64,000 nt of DNA from Micromonospora polyrhachis (lineage in GTDB: Bacteria > Actinomycetota > Actinomycetes > Mycobacteriales > Micromonosporaceae), in the NCBI RefSeq assembly GCF_014203835.1, contig NZ_JACHJW010000001.1, forward strand, positions 744,001 through 808,000, read 5' to 3'. Of the stretch, positions 1 through 7,838 are shown piece after piece (the stretch's first letter is position 1; each line of letters starts with the position of its first letter). The translations under genes were made by a program, and so were the position numbers. Under the pieces are notes generated by a model, which worked only from the letters and a program-made list of their open reading frames with translations, had not been told where the DNA came from and searched no databases.

Positions 1-672
1 GAGCACGACCAGCATCCCAAGGTAGAACAGCGCGAGAAGGACGTTTCCGGCCCGCACTCCGCTGGCGGCCATCGCCGAGACGATCGAGAGCATGAACCAC
101 CCGAAGACGTCGTCGATGGTGGCCGCGGCCAACGTCAGCTGGCCCACGTTGCGATGCAACAGGTTCAGGTCCATCAGGGTCCGGGCGATGACCGGGATCG
201 CGCTGACGCACATGGCCACGCCGAGGAACAGCGCGAACACGACCGGACTGGTCCCGTCGGGAATCAGCCAGCCAGGCACCAGGAATCCCACCCCCACTCC
301 AAGCAACAGGGGAATCACCAGGCCGCCCAGGCCGACCGACAGAGCGGTGCCACGGCGGCGGCGGACCAGCCCGAGGTCGACCTCGATACCGGTGATGCCG
401 ACCAACAGCAGCACGCCCAGCTGACCAATGGAATCCAGGAGGTGGAACTGGTGGGCGTCCTGCGGCATCAGCCACCCCGAGAGGTCCGGCGCGATCTGCC
501 CCAGCAGGGTCGGACCGAGGAACACTCCGACACACAACTCTCCGGCGACCGCCGGCAACCCCAGACGTACGGCAAGCCGGCCAAGCAGAAGCGCGAGCAG
601 GAGAAGCAATCCGAGTTGCAGCAGTAGCACGAGCAGTTCTTCGGCCGTCAAGGCAGCCGGCGGTAGTGGCAT
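1..672 (-). CDS. Cation/proton antiporter, CPA2 (Kef-like) family, 3' end outside window
   Basis: Only the first 224 codons are present; the frame stays open to the window edge. The product begins with a hydrophobic helix (about residues 12-32), then several more membrane segments, with PAVAGELCVGVFLGPTLLG near residues 40-58, VLLLVGITGIEVDL near 88-101 and the TIDDVFGW motif near residue 188. The paired acidic residues in that last helix are typical of Na+/H+ and K+/H+ exchangers of the CPA2 family. The role would be monovalent cation/proton exchange in the cytoplasmic membrane. The ATG at 672 is the first start in frame. The MFS gene on the same strand ends 43 bp upstream, so the two may be co-transcribed. 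The substrate ion cannot be read from the sequence. Confidence 0.85.
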   Translation of the reverse strand, partial: MPLPPAALTAEELLVLLLQLGLLLLLALLLGRLAVRLGLPAVAGELCVGVFLGPTLLGQIAPDLSGWLMPQDAHQFHLLDSIGQLGVLLLVGITGIEVDLGLVRRRRGTALSVGLGGLVIPLLLGVGVGFLVPGWLIPDGTSPVVFALFLGVAMCVSAIPVIARTLMDLNLLHRNVGQLTLAAATIDDVFGWFMLSIVSAMAASGVRAGNVLLALFYLGMLVVL

Positions 673-714
673 GTCGAATCCTTCAGGCGGTTCCGGGTGG
701 TGGCTGCCAGCGAG

Positions 715-1998
715 CTAGGCGGACGGCGCGGGGGTGACCGAATCCGTGTCGTCGGACGCTGGCGTGGTGTCGTGGAAATTCCGCAGGGTGCGCGTCCCGG
801 CCAGCACGGCCGCGATCGCGACCACCGACAACACACCGCAGATCCAGAAGACATGCCCGCCGAGCCCCGCCCAGACCGCGGTGCCGACCACCGGGCCGAT
901 CGAGTAACCAGCCTGGTTGGCCACGGTGGCGGCGGCGATGTAACGACCACGCATGGCCGGCGGCGCGGCCAGGCCCGGATAGGCCATCATGGACGGGCTT
1001 GCGGTCACCTCACCCATCGTCCAGACGATGGTGGCCAGGACCAGCCCGACAAGCCCGAGCGGCAGGCTGTAGAAGCTGAGCCCGATCCCGGTCAGCGCCA
1101 TGCCGATCGCGATGGCGGTTCGTGCCTGGAATCGCTGCATCGCCTTGGTGACCGGTATCTCCAGAATGATCACCATGAGGGCGTTGAGGGACGCGACCGC
1201 GCCGAAGACCTCGGTGGGATGGCCGATATCGTGCAGGTGCAGCGCCAGCACCGCCGGTGCCTGCACGTAGACGATGGCGTTGACCAGCAGCGCCACCAGG
1301 AAGAGCACGAAGGTGCCGTCGGCGAGGACCCGGAGGTAGCCGGTGCCCTTCCCAGCAGGTTCGGAGGTCCCGGTCGACGTGGTGACGACAGGCGGCGTCG
1401 GATGCGGGTCACGGGGGATCCCGATCAGGATGAACAAGCCGAATATCGCGGACGAGCCAGCCTCCACCCAGAAGAGCAGGTCCCACGAGTAGCGGGACAG
1501 GAGCGCACCGAGCACCGGAGCGGCGAACATCCCGGCGTTGAACGAGAGCCGCCATACCGCCGTCACCATGACCAGCCGCTCCGGTGGGGTCAGCTCGGTG
1601 AGCATCGCCTGGGCCGGCGGACGCCAGATGCCGCCAACCGACGCGGCCACCAGCGAGGTCACCACGACCAGCCACGGATTGCGCTGGTTGGCGGCGGCGA
1701 CCAGCCCCACGATGAACACCGCGGTGGCCATCATCGACACCACCATCGTGATCCGATAGCCGAGCCGGTCGGCGATGGAGCCACCGACGAACGCCCCGAC
1801 GATCCGCCCCACTCCCCACGCACCGAGGGCGAGCCCGGCGTAGTACGGCGAGAGTCCCTTCTGGGTGAGGTACAACGTCAGATACAGCATCAGGAAACTA
1901 CCGAGAGTATTGACGAATGTGCCGACCAAAAGGACCCATACCGGAGCGGTGATGCTCCGGACTGTACTGATGACCGTCGGTGGCGCAGCCGGTTTCAT
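715..1998 (-). CDS. MFS transporter, likely exporter of the adjacent biosynthetic island
   Basis: A protein of about 427 residues with roughly 12 hydrophobic segments. The MFS motif A region (GGSIADRLGYRIT) follows TM2, and a cytoplasmic loop near the middle is rich in Pro, Thr and Ser. The frame opens at 2058, but the ATG at 1998 is preceded by GGAGGGG at the right distance and starts directly before the first hydrophobic stretch, so it is preferred. The gene is divergent from the first ATP-grasp ligase at 2155, with about 155 bp between them for two promoters. Position next to a small-molecule pathway suggests product export or self-resistance; this is inferred from context only. The extreme C-terminus is an acidic, Thr-rich tail. 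Confidence 0.85.
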   Translation of the reverse strand: MKPAAPPTVISTVRSITAPVWVLLVGTFVNTLGSFLMLYLTLYLTQKGLSPYYAGLALGAWGVGRIVGAFVGGSIADRLGYRITMVVSMMATAVFIVGLVAAANQRNPWLVVVTSLVAASVGGIWRPPAQAMLTELTPPERLVMVTAVWRLSFNAGMFAAPVLGALLSRYSWDLLFWVEAGSSAIFGLFILIGIPRDPHPTPPVVTTSTGTSEPAGKGTGYLRVLADGTFVLFLVALLVNAIVYVQAPAVLALHLHDIGHPTEVFGAVASLNALMVIILEIPVTKAMQRFQARTAIAIGMALTGIGLSFYSLPLGLVGLVLATIVWTMGEVTASPSMMAYPGLAAPPAMRGRYIAAATVANQAGYSIGPVVGTAVWAGLGGHVFWICGVLSVVAIAAVLAGTRTLRNFHDTTPASDDTDSVTPAPSA

Positions 1999-2154
1999 GG
2001 ATTCCCCTCCACTGTCGACAGCGGCCTCCGTCGGAGCCCCGTTGCCCGCGATGTTCATACCGACAGATTCGATCTCGTTCTGTATTGTGGGTGCGCCCCG
2101 ACTCCGTGGCTACCCCGCACATTCCCCGATCAGAAACGTTGGGGGCCGCACCAC

Positions 2155-3468
2155 ATGAATCACGTGACCAAGGCATATCTGAACGCGTGTGCCGACCCGG
2201 AGAGTCCACTGCGGACGGCCGGCTCGGAGCTCGACTTGGAGCCCACCTTCGCCCGGGTGTACGGCCAGCGACAGCTGTCCCGTCCGCTGTTCGTCGCGGA
2301 GGGCGAGCTGCGACAGGTCGCCGCTGACGTACAGGCCCTGCACGAACTGCTGTTCTCGCTCCCTGACCGGCTCTACGGTGGCGACGTGGCCCGGCTCTGC
2401 GTGGATCTCGGCATGAGCCAACGGGCGACTGCCCTGGCCTGTGCCGCGGCAGCGCAGGGCCGAACTCCGCTCTACGGCCGTCCGGACCTCTACCACGACG
2501 GTGAGTCGTTCAAGCTGCTGGAGCTGAACACCGGCAGCGAACTGGGCGGCGTCGACTGGGCTGCGGTGAACCAGGGTTACCTGAAGCTGTCGGAATTCCG
2601 CGCCTTCGCCCGGGAGCAGGATCTAAGCTACGTCGACACCGGCGAGGAGATCGCCCGATATCTGCGCAGGTTGGCGGCTCCGGTGACCGGCGGTGCCGAC
2701 CCGGTCGTCGCCCTGGTCGACATTTCCACCAACATGGCGACCTACCTCGACAACTACGTGTCGTTCGTCGAGCACATGGCCCCGCACGGCATCGACATCA
2801 GGATCTGCCACATCAGTGAGCTCGGTTCCCAGGACGGCAAACTGACCGTGGACGGCACTCCGGTCGATGTCGCGATGCGCTACTTCACGCTGGAGGAGAT
2901 CTGCGCCGACCCACGGGCCGAGGAGTGGCTGGCTCCGGTGCTGCGGGCGCACCAGGCCGGGCGGACGATCTTCTTCGCCTCGCTGGACTACGGCATCTAC
3001 GCCAACAAGGGCATCCTGGCGCTGGTGTCCGAACTGCGGCAACAGGGCGGGCTCTCCCCCGACGAGGCGGCGATGGTCGACCGGATCCTGCCCTGGACCC
3101 GCCGGGTCACGCCGGCGATCTGGGAGCACTGCCGGGACAACCGGGAGCGGCTGGTGCTCAAGCCCGCAGTCGGGGCCAGCGGCGCCGGGGTGACGATCGG
3201 CTGGGATGTCACCCCGGACGAGTGGGCCGCCGCCTTCGAGAAGGCGTCGACGACTCCGTACATCGTCCAGGAGCGGGTGGCACCAGCGCCGGAACCCGTG
3301 CCGGACGGCGATACGCTCGTCGACTGGCTGCCCGCCTGGGGTGTGTTCGTCTTCGAGCAGGGCTACGCGGGCAATTTCATCAGAGCCCTTCCCGCCGATG
3401 CCGGCACCGTGATCAACGAAGCCACCGGCTCGGCCTTCACCTGCGTCTTCTCATATCCAGGAGAGTAA
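2155..3468 (+). CDS. ATP-grasp-like ligase (glutathionylspermidine-synthase-like fold)
   Basis: About 437 residues. The C-terminal half carries ATP-grasp features: VLKPAVGASGAGV (Lys and Gly-rich loop), then YIVQERV, as in circularly permuted ATP-grasp enzymes. Upstream segments ELNTGSELGG and YGIYANKGILALV resemble glutathionylspermidine-synthase-like and other permuted ATP-grasp proteins. Such enzymes use ATP to make an amide or ester from a carboxylate via acyl phosphate. The open frame reaches far upstream, but that stretch is antisense to the MFS gene. The ATG at 2155 has a GGGGG stretch about 9 bp upstream and fits the domain. The stop is 7 bp before the next ATP-grasp gene, so the pair is probably co-translated. 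The acceptor substrate is unknown. Confidence 0.8.
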   Translation: MNHVTKAYLNACADPESPLRTAGSELDLEPTFARVYGQRQLSRPLFVAEGELRQVAADVQALHELLFSLPDRLYGGDVARLCVDLGMSQRATALACAAAAQGRTPLYGRPDLYHDGESFKLLELNTGSELGGVDWAAVNQGYLKLSEFRAFAREQDLSYVDTGEEIARYLRRLAAPVTGGADPVVALVDISTNMATYLDNYVSFVEHMAPHGIDIRICHISELGSQDGKLTVDGTPVDVAMRYFTLEEICADPRAEEWLAPVLRAHQAGRTIFFASLDYGIYANKGILALVSELRQQGGLSPDEAAMVDRILPWTRRVTPAIWEHCRDNRERLVLKPAVGASGAGVTIGWDVTPDEWAAAFEKASTTPYIVQERVAPAPEPVPDGDTLVDWLPAWGVFVFEQGYAGNFIRALPADAGTVINEATGSAFTCVFSYPGE

Positions 3469-3475
3469 GGAACCC

Positions 3476-4732
3476 ATGACGAAACGGATCGTCGCCCTGG
3501 CCGAACCCTTCTCCTCCGCGAGCCTGATCCCACCGATGTTGCGGGAGGCCGGCTTCGCCCCGGTGGCCCTGCTCGACTCGACCCTGCCCGGTATCGGGGT
3601 GCTCACCGCCTTCGACTCCGACCGGTACGACGCCGTCATCGACCACCGGGGCGATGTCGACGTGGCCATCGAGCGGCTCCGGACGTTGGGCGAGACGGTG
3701 GCGGTCATCCCGGGAACGGACCGGGTGGAGGGGCTGTGTGGTCGGATCGCCCAGGTGCTGACCCCGCACCAGGTCAACGTGCCGGAACTCGCAGCGGCCC
3801 GGCGCAACAAGTACCTGTCACACCAGGCGGTGGCCGCGGCTGGCCTGCCCGTCCTGCGACAGATCTGCACGGCGGATGCCGACGAGGTCGAGCAGTGGAT
3901 CGAGCGGGAGGGTCTGACCGGGCGTGACCTGGTGGTCAAGCCGGCCACCAGCGCCGGTACAGACGGTGTCGGCTTCGCCCAGGGCGGCAAGGGCTGGCGG
4001 GAACTCCACGCCGAACTGCTGGGCACGACCAACCGGTACGGCGCGATCAACGAGCAGGTACTGGTCCAGGAGTACGTCACCGGCACGGAGTTCGCCATCG
4101 ACACGGTGAGCTTCGACGGGCACCACTCGGTGACCGACCTGGGGTGCTATCTCAAGGTGCACAACGAGCGGGGAATGGCCATCTACGACAACGTGGAGTG
4201 GCTGCCGTACGACACGGACGCGTATGGCGAGGTGCTGGACTACACCCTCGGTGCGCTCGACGCGGTTGGCTTCCGCTATTGGGCCGCGCACACGGAGGTC
4301 ATGCTCACCGAGGACGGCCCCCGACTGATCGAGATCAACCCACGGCCGGCGGGTGCGATGAAGCCACTGGTCTCCGAGATCGCTGCGGGCAGCAGCCAGT
4401 TGAGCCGGATCATCGATATCTGCACCGGTCGAGGTGCCAGCCTCCCGGACGGCTTCGATTTGCGGCAGCCGGTCATGGCGCTCTTCCTGATCGCCAACGC
4501 GTCGGGTGTGGTCAAGAACGCCGAGATCTTCGACAAGGCCCGTTCACTGCCGAGCTATCACTCCCCCGTCTTCCTGGTGAAGACCGGCGACCGGGTCGAG
4601 GCCACCACCGACCTGGTCTCCAGCATGTCGATGGGCTACATCATCCTCGCCCACGAGAGCCGGGAGCAGGTGTACGCCGACCGCGAGGCGATCCGCGAAC
4701 TCGAACGGGAACTGGTCATCGAGCCGGAGTAA
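3476..4732 (+). CDS. ATP-grasp domain ligase (BacD/L-amino-acid-ligase-like)
   Basis: A 418-residue classical ATP-grasp protein. The N-terminal region resembles a pre-ATP-grasp Rossmann-like domain. The central DLVVKPATSAGTDGVGF gives the ATP-binding Lys and Gly-rich loop, VLVQEYVTGTEFAIDTV the adenine-binding strand, and RLIEINPRPAGAM the Mg-binding Glu and Asn (about residues 285-298). The motif set is that of L-amino-acid ligases and related carboxylate-amine ligases. It lies 7 bp after another ATP-grasp gene and ends at a strong bidirectional hairpin. Two ligases beside a methyltransferase and diiron oxygenases suggest that a modified amino acid is joined to other amino acids; this is inference. 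The order of the two ligation steps cannot be told. Confidence 0.88.
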   Translation: MTKRIVALAEPFSSASLIPPMLREAGFAPVALLDSTLPGIGVLTAFDSDRYDAVIDHRGDVDVAIERLRTLGETVAVIPGTDRVEGLCGRIAQVLTPHQVNVPELAAARRNKYLSHQAVAAAGLPVLRQICTADADEVEQWIEREGLTGRDLVVKPATSAGTDGVGFAQGGKGWRELHAELLGTTNRYGAINEQVLVQEYVTGTEFAIDTVSFDGHHSVTDLGCYLKVHNERGMAIYDNVEWLPYDTDAYGEVLDYTLGALDAVGFRYWAAHTEVMLTEDGPRLIEINPRPAGAMKPLVSEIAAGSSQLSRIIDICTGRGASLPDGFDLRQPVMALFLIANASGVVKNAEIFDKARSLPSYHSPVFLVKTGDRVEATTDLVSSMSMGYIILAHESREQVYADREAIRELERELVIEPE

Positions 4733-4741
4733 CGGCTGTTT

Positions 4742-4791
4742 CGGCGGTGGTGGTCCACGAAGGCAACGCACTTCGTGGACCACCACCGCCG
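4742..4791. terminator. Perfect 21-bp hairpin between convergent operons
   Basis: Arms 4742-4762 and 4771-4791 are exact inverted complements, with an 8-nt loop at 4763-4770. The hairpin sits in the 71-bp gap between the stops of the convergent ATP-grasp and diiron oxygenase genes, so it can end transcripts from both sides. There is no U-tract, which is usual for actinomycetes. Confidence 0.85.
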
Positions 4792-4803
4792 GAGCGGCTG
4801 GCC

Positions 4804-6225
4804 TCAGTCGGCCGGGCCGTTCCGGCTCACCTCGCGCACCGTGTAGTTGACCTGGCCGGACGCCGCCTTCAGCCCGTGTAACCGACCTCTGGGCACCAGC
4901 AGCACGTCACCGGGGCCGAGCCGGTGCGGGCGTTCGGTGGCCCAGGCGTAGACGTCGACCTCGCCGTCGGCCACCGCGATCAGTCGGTCGGTGTCGTACA
5001 CCCGGGTGGTGAACGGGTCGTCCGGGGCCCGGCTGACCGCCGTGCCCTCGTCGACGGCGCTGGTCGCCAGCACCGCCCCCAGCCGGGTGTGCTCGTCCAG
5101 CGAGTCGGCCCAACGGATCTGGGCGAGGAAGTCCTCGTCGCCCAGCCGCATCAGCACCTTGGTCTCCTCGACACCCCGGACCAGTTCCGGGATCACCACC
5201 TCACCGTGGGTCCGGGCCAGGCCCAGCAGCAGATTCTCGTACGCCATCCGGCCGTGATGGATGTCGATGTGGGCATGCTCGTCGCAGTACTTCGTGTCGA
5301 CCCGGTCGCCGAAGACCACGCGCAGCATGGTGCCGGTGTCGGCGAAGCCCTGGGCGAACAGCCACTCCAGATAGGTGACCGCGGACATGTAGCGGAACAC
5401 GCCCCGGCGGTCCTCGGCCAGGTAGTTGAAGTAGTTGTTCCCGACCAGCGACCCGCTCAGATAGAAGTGCCAGTAGGCGTGCACGTCGGTGTGCATGCCG
5501 ACGCTGGCCAGCATCTTCTTGAAGATCGTGCTGTGTTTGGCCTCGTAGACGCCGTAACCGAACTCGTCCAGGAAGATCTTGAAGAGTTCGGACTGCGCGA
5601 CGCCGTACGAGCCGGGCAGGTTGCGGGCCATCGCGGACGCCTCGATCAGCGCATCCGGGGCAAGCTGGATGAGGTGCAGCGCGGCGGCCTCCTCGGCGTG
5701 CCGACACTCGGTGATGGCCCGCATCGTGCCGCGCACCGGAGCGGTGGTGTTCACCGCCGGGTTGTTGCCGGTCTGGTCGGCCGGTGACCCGACCGCGTTC
5801 ACCTCGGCCAGGAAGTACGCCTCAAGCTCGTCGAGGGTGCGCACCGCAGGCTTCGGGGTAGAGGTTTCCAGGAACGAGAACACGAACCGTTCGAGCCGTG
5901 GTCGTACGACGTCGCGCTGCCGGCGTACCTCGTCGTCGTAGAACAGCTCGAAGTCGGGCAGGACCGGACCGACCCCCTCGGGCGGCAGGAACACCATGCC
6001 GCTCTCGTACGCGTTGGTCAGCATCCGACCCGCGACCAGTTGCCGGTGGTCGAGGAACTGGTCCTCGGTGAGTGGAACGGTGAAGTCGACGTTGTCGAGA
6101 TCGCCGAATCCGACCGGCCGCTGGTACGGGTTTCCCCGCAGGTAGATCTCGGGCCCCGCCTGGAAGATCCGGTGTGCGCAGTACGCGGACACCGCGTCGG
6201 TCAGCTCAGTGCTGGGCATGGTCAT
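4804..6225 (-). CDS. SznF-like heme-oxygenase-fold diiron N-oxygenase fused to a degenerate cupin (HDO1)
   Basis: 473 residues, close to SznF of streptozotocin biosynthesis (471 as I recall). The central helical domain has Glu195, Glu221, His231, Glu287, His317, Asp321 and His324. Their spacing equals that of the seven diiron ligands of SznF as I remember them (E189, E215, H225, E281, H311, D315, H318). Key stretches are FLDEFGYGVYEAKH and DEHAHIDIHHGRM. The C-terminal domain (about 400-470) has a cupin pattern (VADGEVDVY, LGPGDVLLVPRGRLHGL), but the first His-x-His is missing and only His450 remains. SznF hydroxylates N-methyl-arginine with the diiron centre and rearranges it with the cupin iron. 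Here hydroxylation looks possible and rearrangement doubtful. It is last in a four-gene operon and overlaps the methyltransferase stop by 20 bp. Substrate not proven. Confidence 0.88.
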   Translation of the reverse strand: MTMPSTELTDAVSAYCAHRIFQAGPEIYLRGNPYQRPVGFGDLDNVDFTVPLTEDQFLDHRQLVAGRMLTNAYESGMVFLPPEGVGPVLPDFELFYDDEVRRQRDVVRPRLERFVFSFLETSTPKPAVRTLDELEAYFLAEVNAVGSPADQTGNNPAVNTTAPVRGTMRAITECRHAEEAAALHLIQLAPDALIEASAMARNLPGSYGVAQSELFKIFLDEFGYGVYEAKHSTIFKKMLASVGMHTDVHAYWHFYLSGSLVGNNYFNYLAEDRRGVFRYMSAVTYLEWLFAQGFADTGTMLRVVFGDRVDTKYCDEHAHIDIHHGRMAYENLLLGLARTHGEVVIPELVRGVEETKVLMRLGDEDFLAQIRWADSLDEHTRLGAVLATSAVDEGTAVSRAPDDPFTTRVYDTDRLIAVADGEVDVYAWATERPHRLGPGDVLLVPRGRLHGLKAASGQVNYTVREVSRNGPAD

Positions 6226-7333
6226 CCCCGTCCCCGTCTCGGTCCTGTCTGTTTCCGGCGATGTCGAAGTGGATGTGCAGGCCGTCGTGTCGGATGCCGA
6301 GGGTCAGCGGCATCCCCGCACGCAGCGGGATCGGCTCGCCCAGTCCCTGTATCGCCTGCTTCCAGTGCGTCGTCGGATGTTCCGGCGAGTTCGTCACGGT
6401 GATCCCCGGCACGAGCTCCAACTCGAACCAGAAGACGATGGCGTGGCAGACACCGGTCGCGCTGGGCGTAACCGTGAGCTCGACGCGTCGACCGGTCGGG
6501 CCATCCCGGTAGAAGTCGAAGTCGAACACCTCGAACGGCGCTGACAGGTTCCGGTGCTCGTGCCGGCTCAACCGCGAGTCGAAGTACTCCAGGGAGGAGA
6601 GCCGGTTGAACTCGGACAGGTCGAATCCGTACAGCTCGCCGACATGGTTCTTGCGGTGCAGCGCGGTGCTCTCCACCAGTTGCGCGAACACCTTCGCCCG
6701 GCCTGGCACGATCACCGCGTCGTCGGTGAGCAGGTATTCCCGGGCGTGCGCGATCGTGGCGAGGATCCCTTCGCCCAGCAGGCCACAGTCGAACGTCTCG
6801 GTGACCAGGACGTCCGCGCGTCGGGGCAGGTCGATCGGCACCTGGATGTCGGTGGACATCTTGGGCACCACCCTGACCGTCCTGCCGTAGCCGGCCTGCT
6901 CGACGATCCGCTCGGCCACCTCGGCCACCAGCGGCTGTGCCTCACAGGCGACCACCTGACCGGCACCTGCCCGGGCGGACATGAGGGCCAACACACCAGA
7001 CCCGGTGCCAACGTCCAGCACCAGCGTGTCCGGGGAGACGACCTCGGTGATCGCCTTCTCGTAACGCTCGGCCCGCTCCTGGTCGTGCATCATCTCGAAG
7101 TGCCACCGCGGCACGTACCGTCGGATCGACCGGTTGTATCCGGTGATCGCATGCCAGTTGTGCTGATCCGAGGCGAGCGCCGCCTGGTAGGCGCGCGCCG
7201 CCTGTGCGTACTGCGCCGTCTGGTAAAGAGCGTCGCCCTCGGTCAGGTGGATTGTCACCTGGTCTCCGTCGGGCAGGTCGCGACCGACCGGCTCGACATC
7301 GGTCAGCCGGGCTCCGTTTACACCGCTGTTCAT
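6206..7333 (-). CDS. PRMT-fold SAM-dependent methyltransferase (SznE-like, probable free-arginine N-methyltransferase)
   Basis: 375 residues. A short TPR-like helix pair (about 30-55) precedes the catalytic domain. The sequence HFEMMHDQERAERYEKAI matches the helix X/Y region of protein arginine methyltransferases. SAM motif I is VLDVGTGSGVLAL (105-117) with acidic Glu131. The double-E loop is VTETFDCGLLGEGI, with Glu179 and Glu188 nine residues apart. The THW loop occurs in PTTHWKQAI near residue 330. These are PRMT hallmarks. In streptozotocin biosynthesis the PRMT relative SznE methylates free L-arginine before SznF acts, and the present neighbour is an SznF homologue, so the same chemistry is likely. 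The stop overlaps the start of that oxygenase, suggesting translational coupling. Degree and position of methylation are unknown. Confidence 0.87.
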   Translation of the reverse strand: MNSGVNGARLTDVEPVGRDLPDGDQVTIHLTEGDALYQTAQYAQAARAYQAALASDQHNWHAITGYNRSIRRYVPRWHFEMMHDQERAERYEKAITEVVSPDTLVLDVGTGSGVLALMSARAGAGQVVACEAQPLVAEVAERIVEQAGYGRTVRVVPKMSTDIQVPIDLPRRADVLVTETFDCGLLGEGILATIAHAREYLLTDDAVIVPGRAKVFAQLVESTALHRKNHVGELYGFDLSEFNRLSSLEYFDSRLSRHEHRNLSAPFEVFDFDFYRDGPTGRRVELTVTPSATGVCHAIVFWFELELVPGITVTNSPEHPTTHWKQAIQGLGEPIPLRAGMPLTLGIRHDGLHIHFDIAGNRQDRDGDGDDHAQH

Positions 7334-7361
7334 CGTCCCCGCATCGTCGAAGGGTCACCGG

Positions 7362-7805
7362 TCAATGTGGCTGTGCTGAACCTGTGGAGCTGTTGCAGTC
7401 GGTTGGGTCGGTTTCCGCGTCGGCGTCCGGTGGGAGGTTCGCCAGAATGCGGCGCCGGATGACGGACACCGGGGCGTCCTGGCTCGTGCCCGGCAGGACC
7501 ACGGTGGCCTCGTCGCCACTGCGCACCATCGGCAGTGCCGTACGGCAGAGCGCCGCAACCCCGATCTTCGTGCCGTGCCACGGACAGCTCAGCCGCCGGC
7601 CGTCGGGGGTCCGTCGAGCCAGGCTCAGTGGACCACCCCGATGCGGGCAGCGGTCGTGCACCATCCGCCATCGCGTCTCGGTCTGGAACAGAAAGTAGCG
7701 CTCGTGACCGACCAGCACGGTGTTGTGCCGTCGAAGATCGATCACCACGATGTTGCTGATCGTTCCACCTCCTACGAAAAGGACCTGCCCCGGCCGGCTG
7801 GGCAT
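7362..7805 (-). CDS. Rieske [2Fe-2S] protein
   Basis: 147 residues with one Rieske cluster site: Cys53-x-His55 in RCPHRGG and Cys74-x2-His77 in SCPWHGT. This is the CxH...CxxH pattern of Rieske ferredoxins and oxygenase N-terminal domains. No oxygenase catalytic domain follows, so it is probably a free electron carrier. It lies 33 bp after one diiron oxygenase gene and 28 bp before the methyltransferase, so a role in feeding electrons to the diiron centres is a natural guess. Known SznF work used chemical or general reductants, and a dedicated carrier would be informative. The C-terminus is a hydrophilic tail rich in Asp, Thr and Ser. Confidence 0.85.
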   Translation of the reverse strand: MPSRPGQVLFVGGGTISNIVVIDLRRHNTVLVGHERYFLFQTETRWRMVHDRCPHRGGPLSLARRTPDGRRLSCPWHGTKIGVAALCRTALPMVRSGDEATVVLPGTSQDAPVSVIRRRILANLPPDADAETDPTDCNSSTGSAQPH

Positions 7806-7838
7806 GGCTGAGGGCCGATATCGACCCTGGCGGACGCC

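Noticed and set aside
697-2154. Open frame upstream of the first ATP-grasp ligase that would extend it by 486 codons
   Set aside because: It is the antisense of the MFS gene, rich in His, Arg and Gly, and without a domain; the ATG at 2155 fits the ligase.
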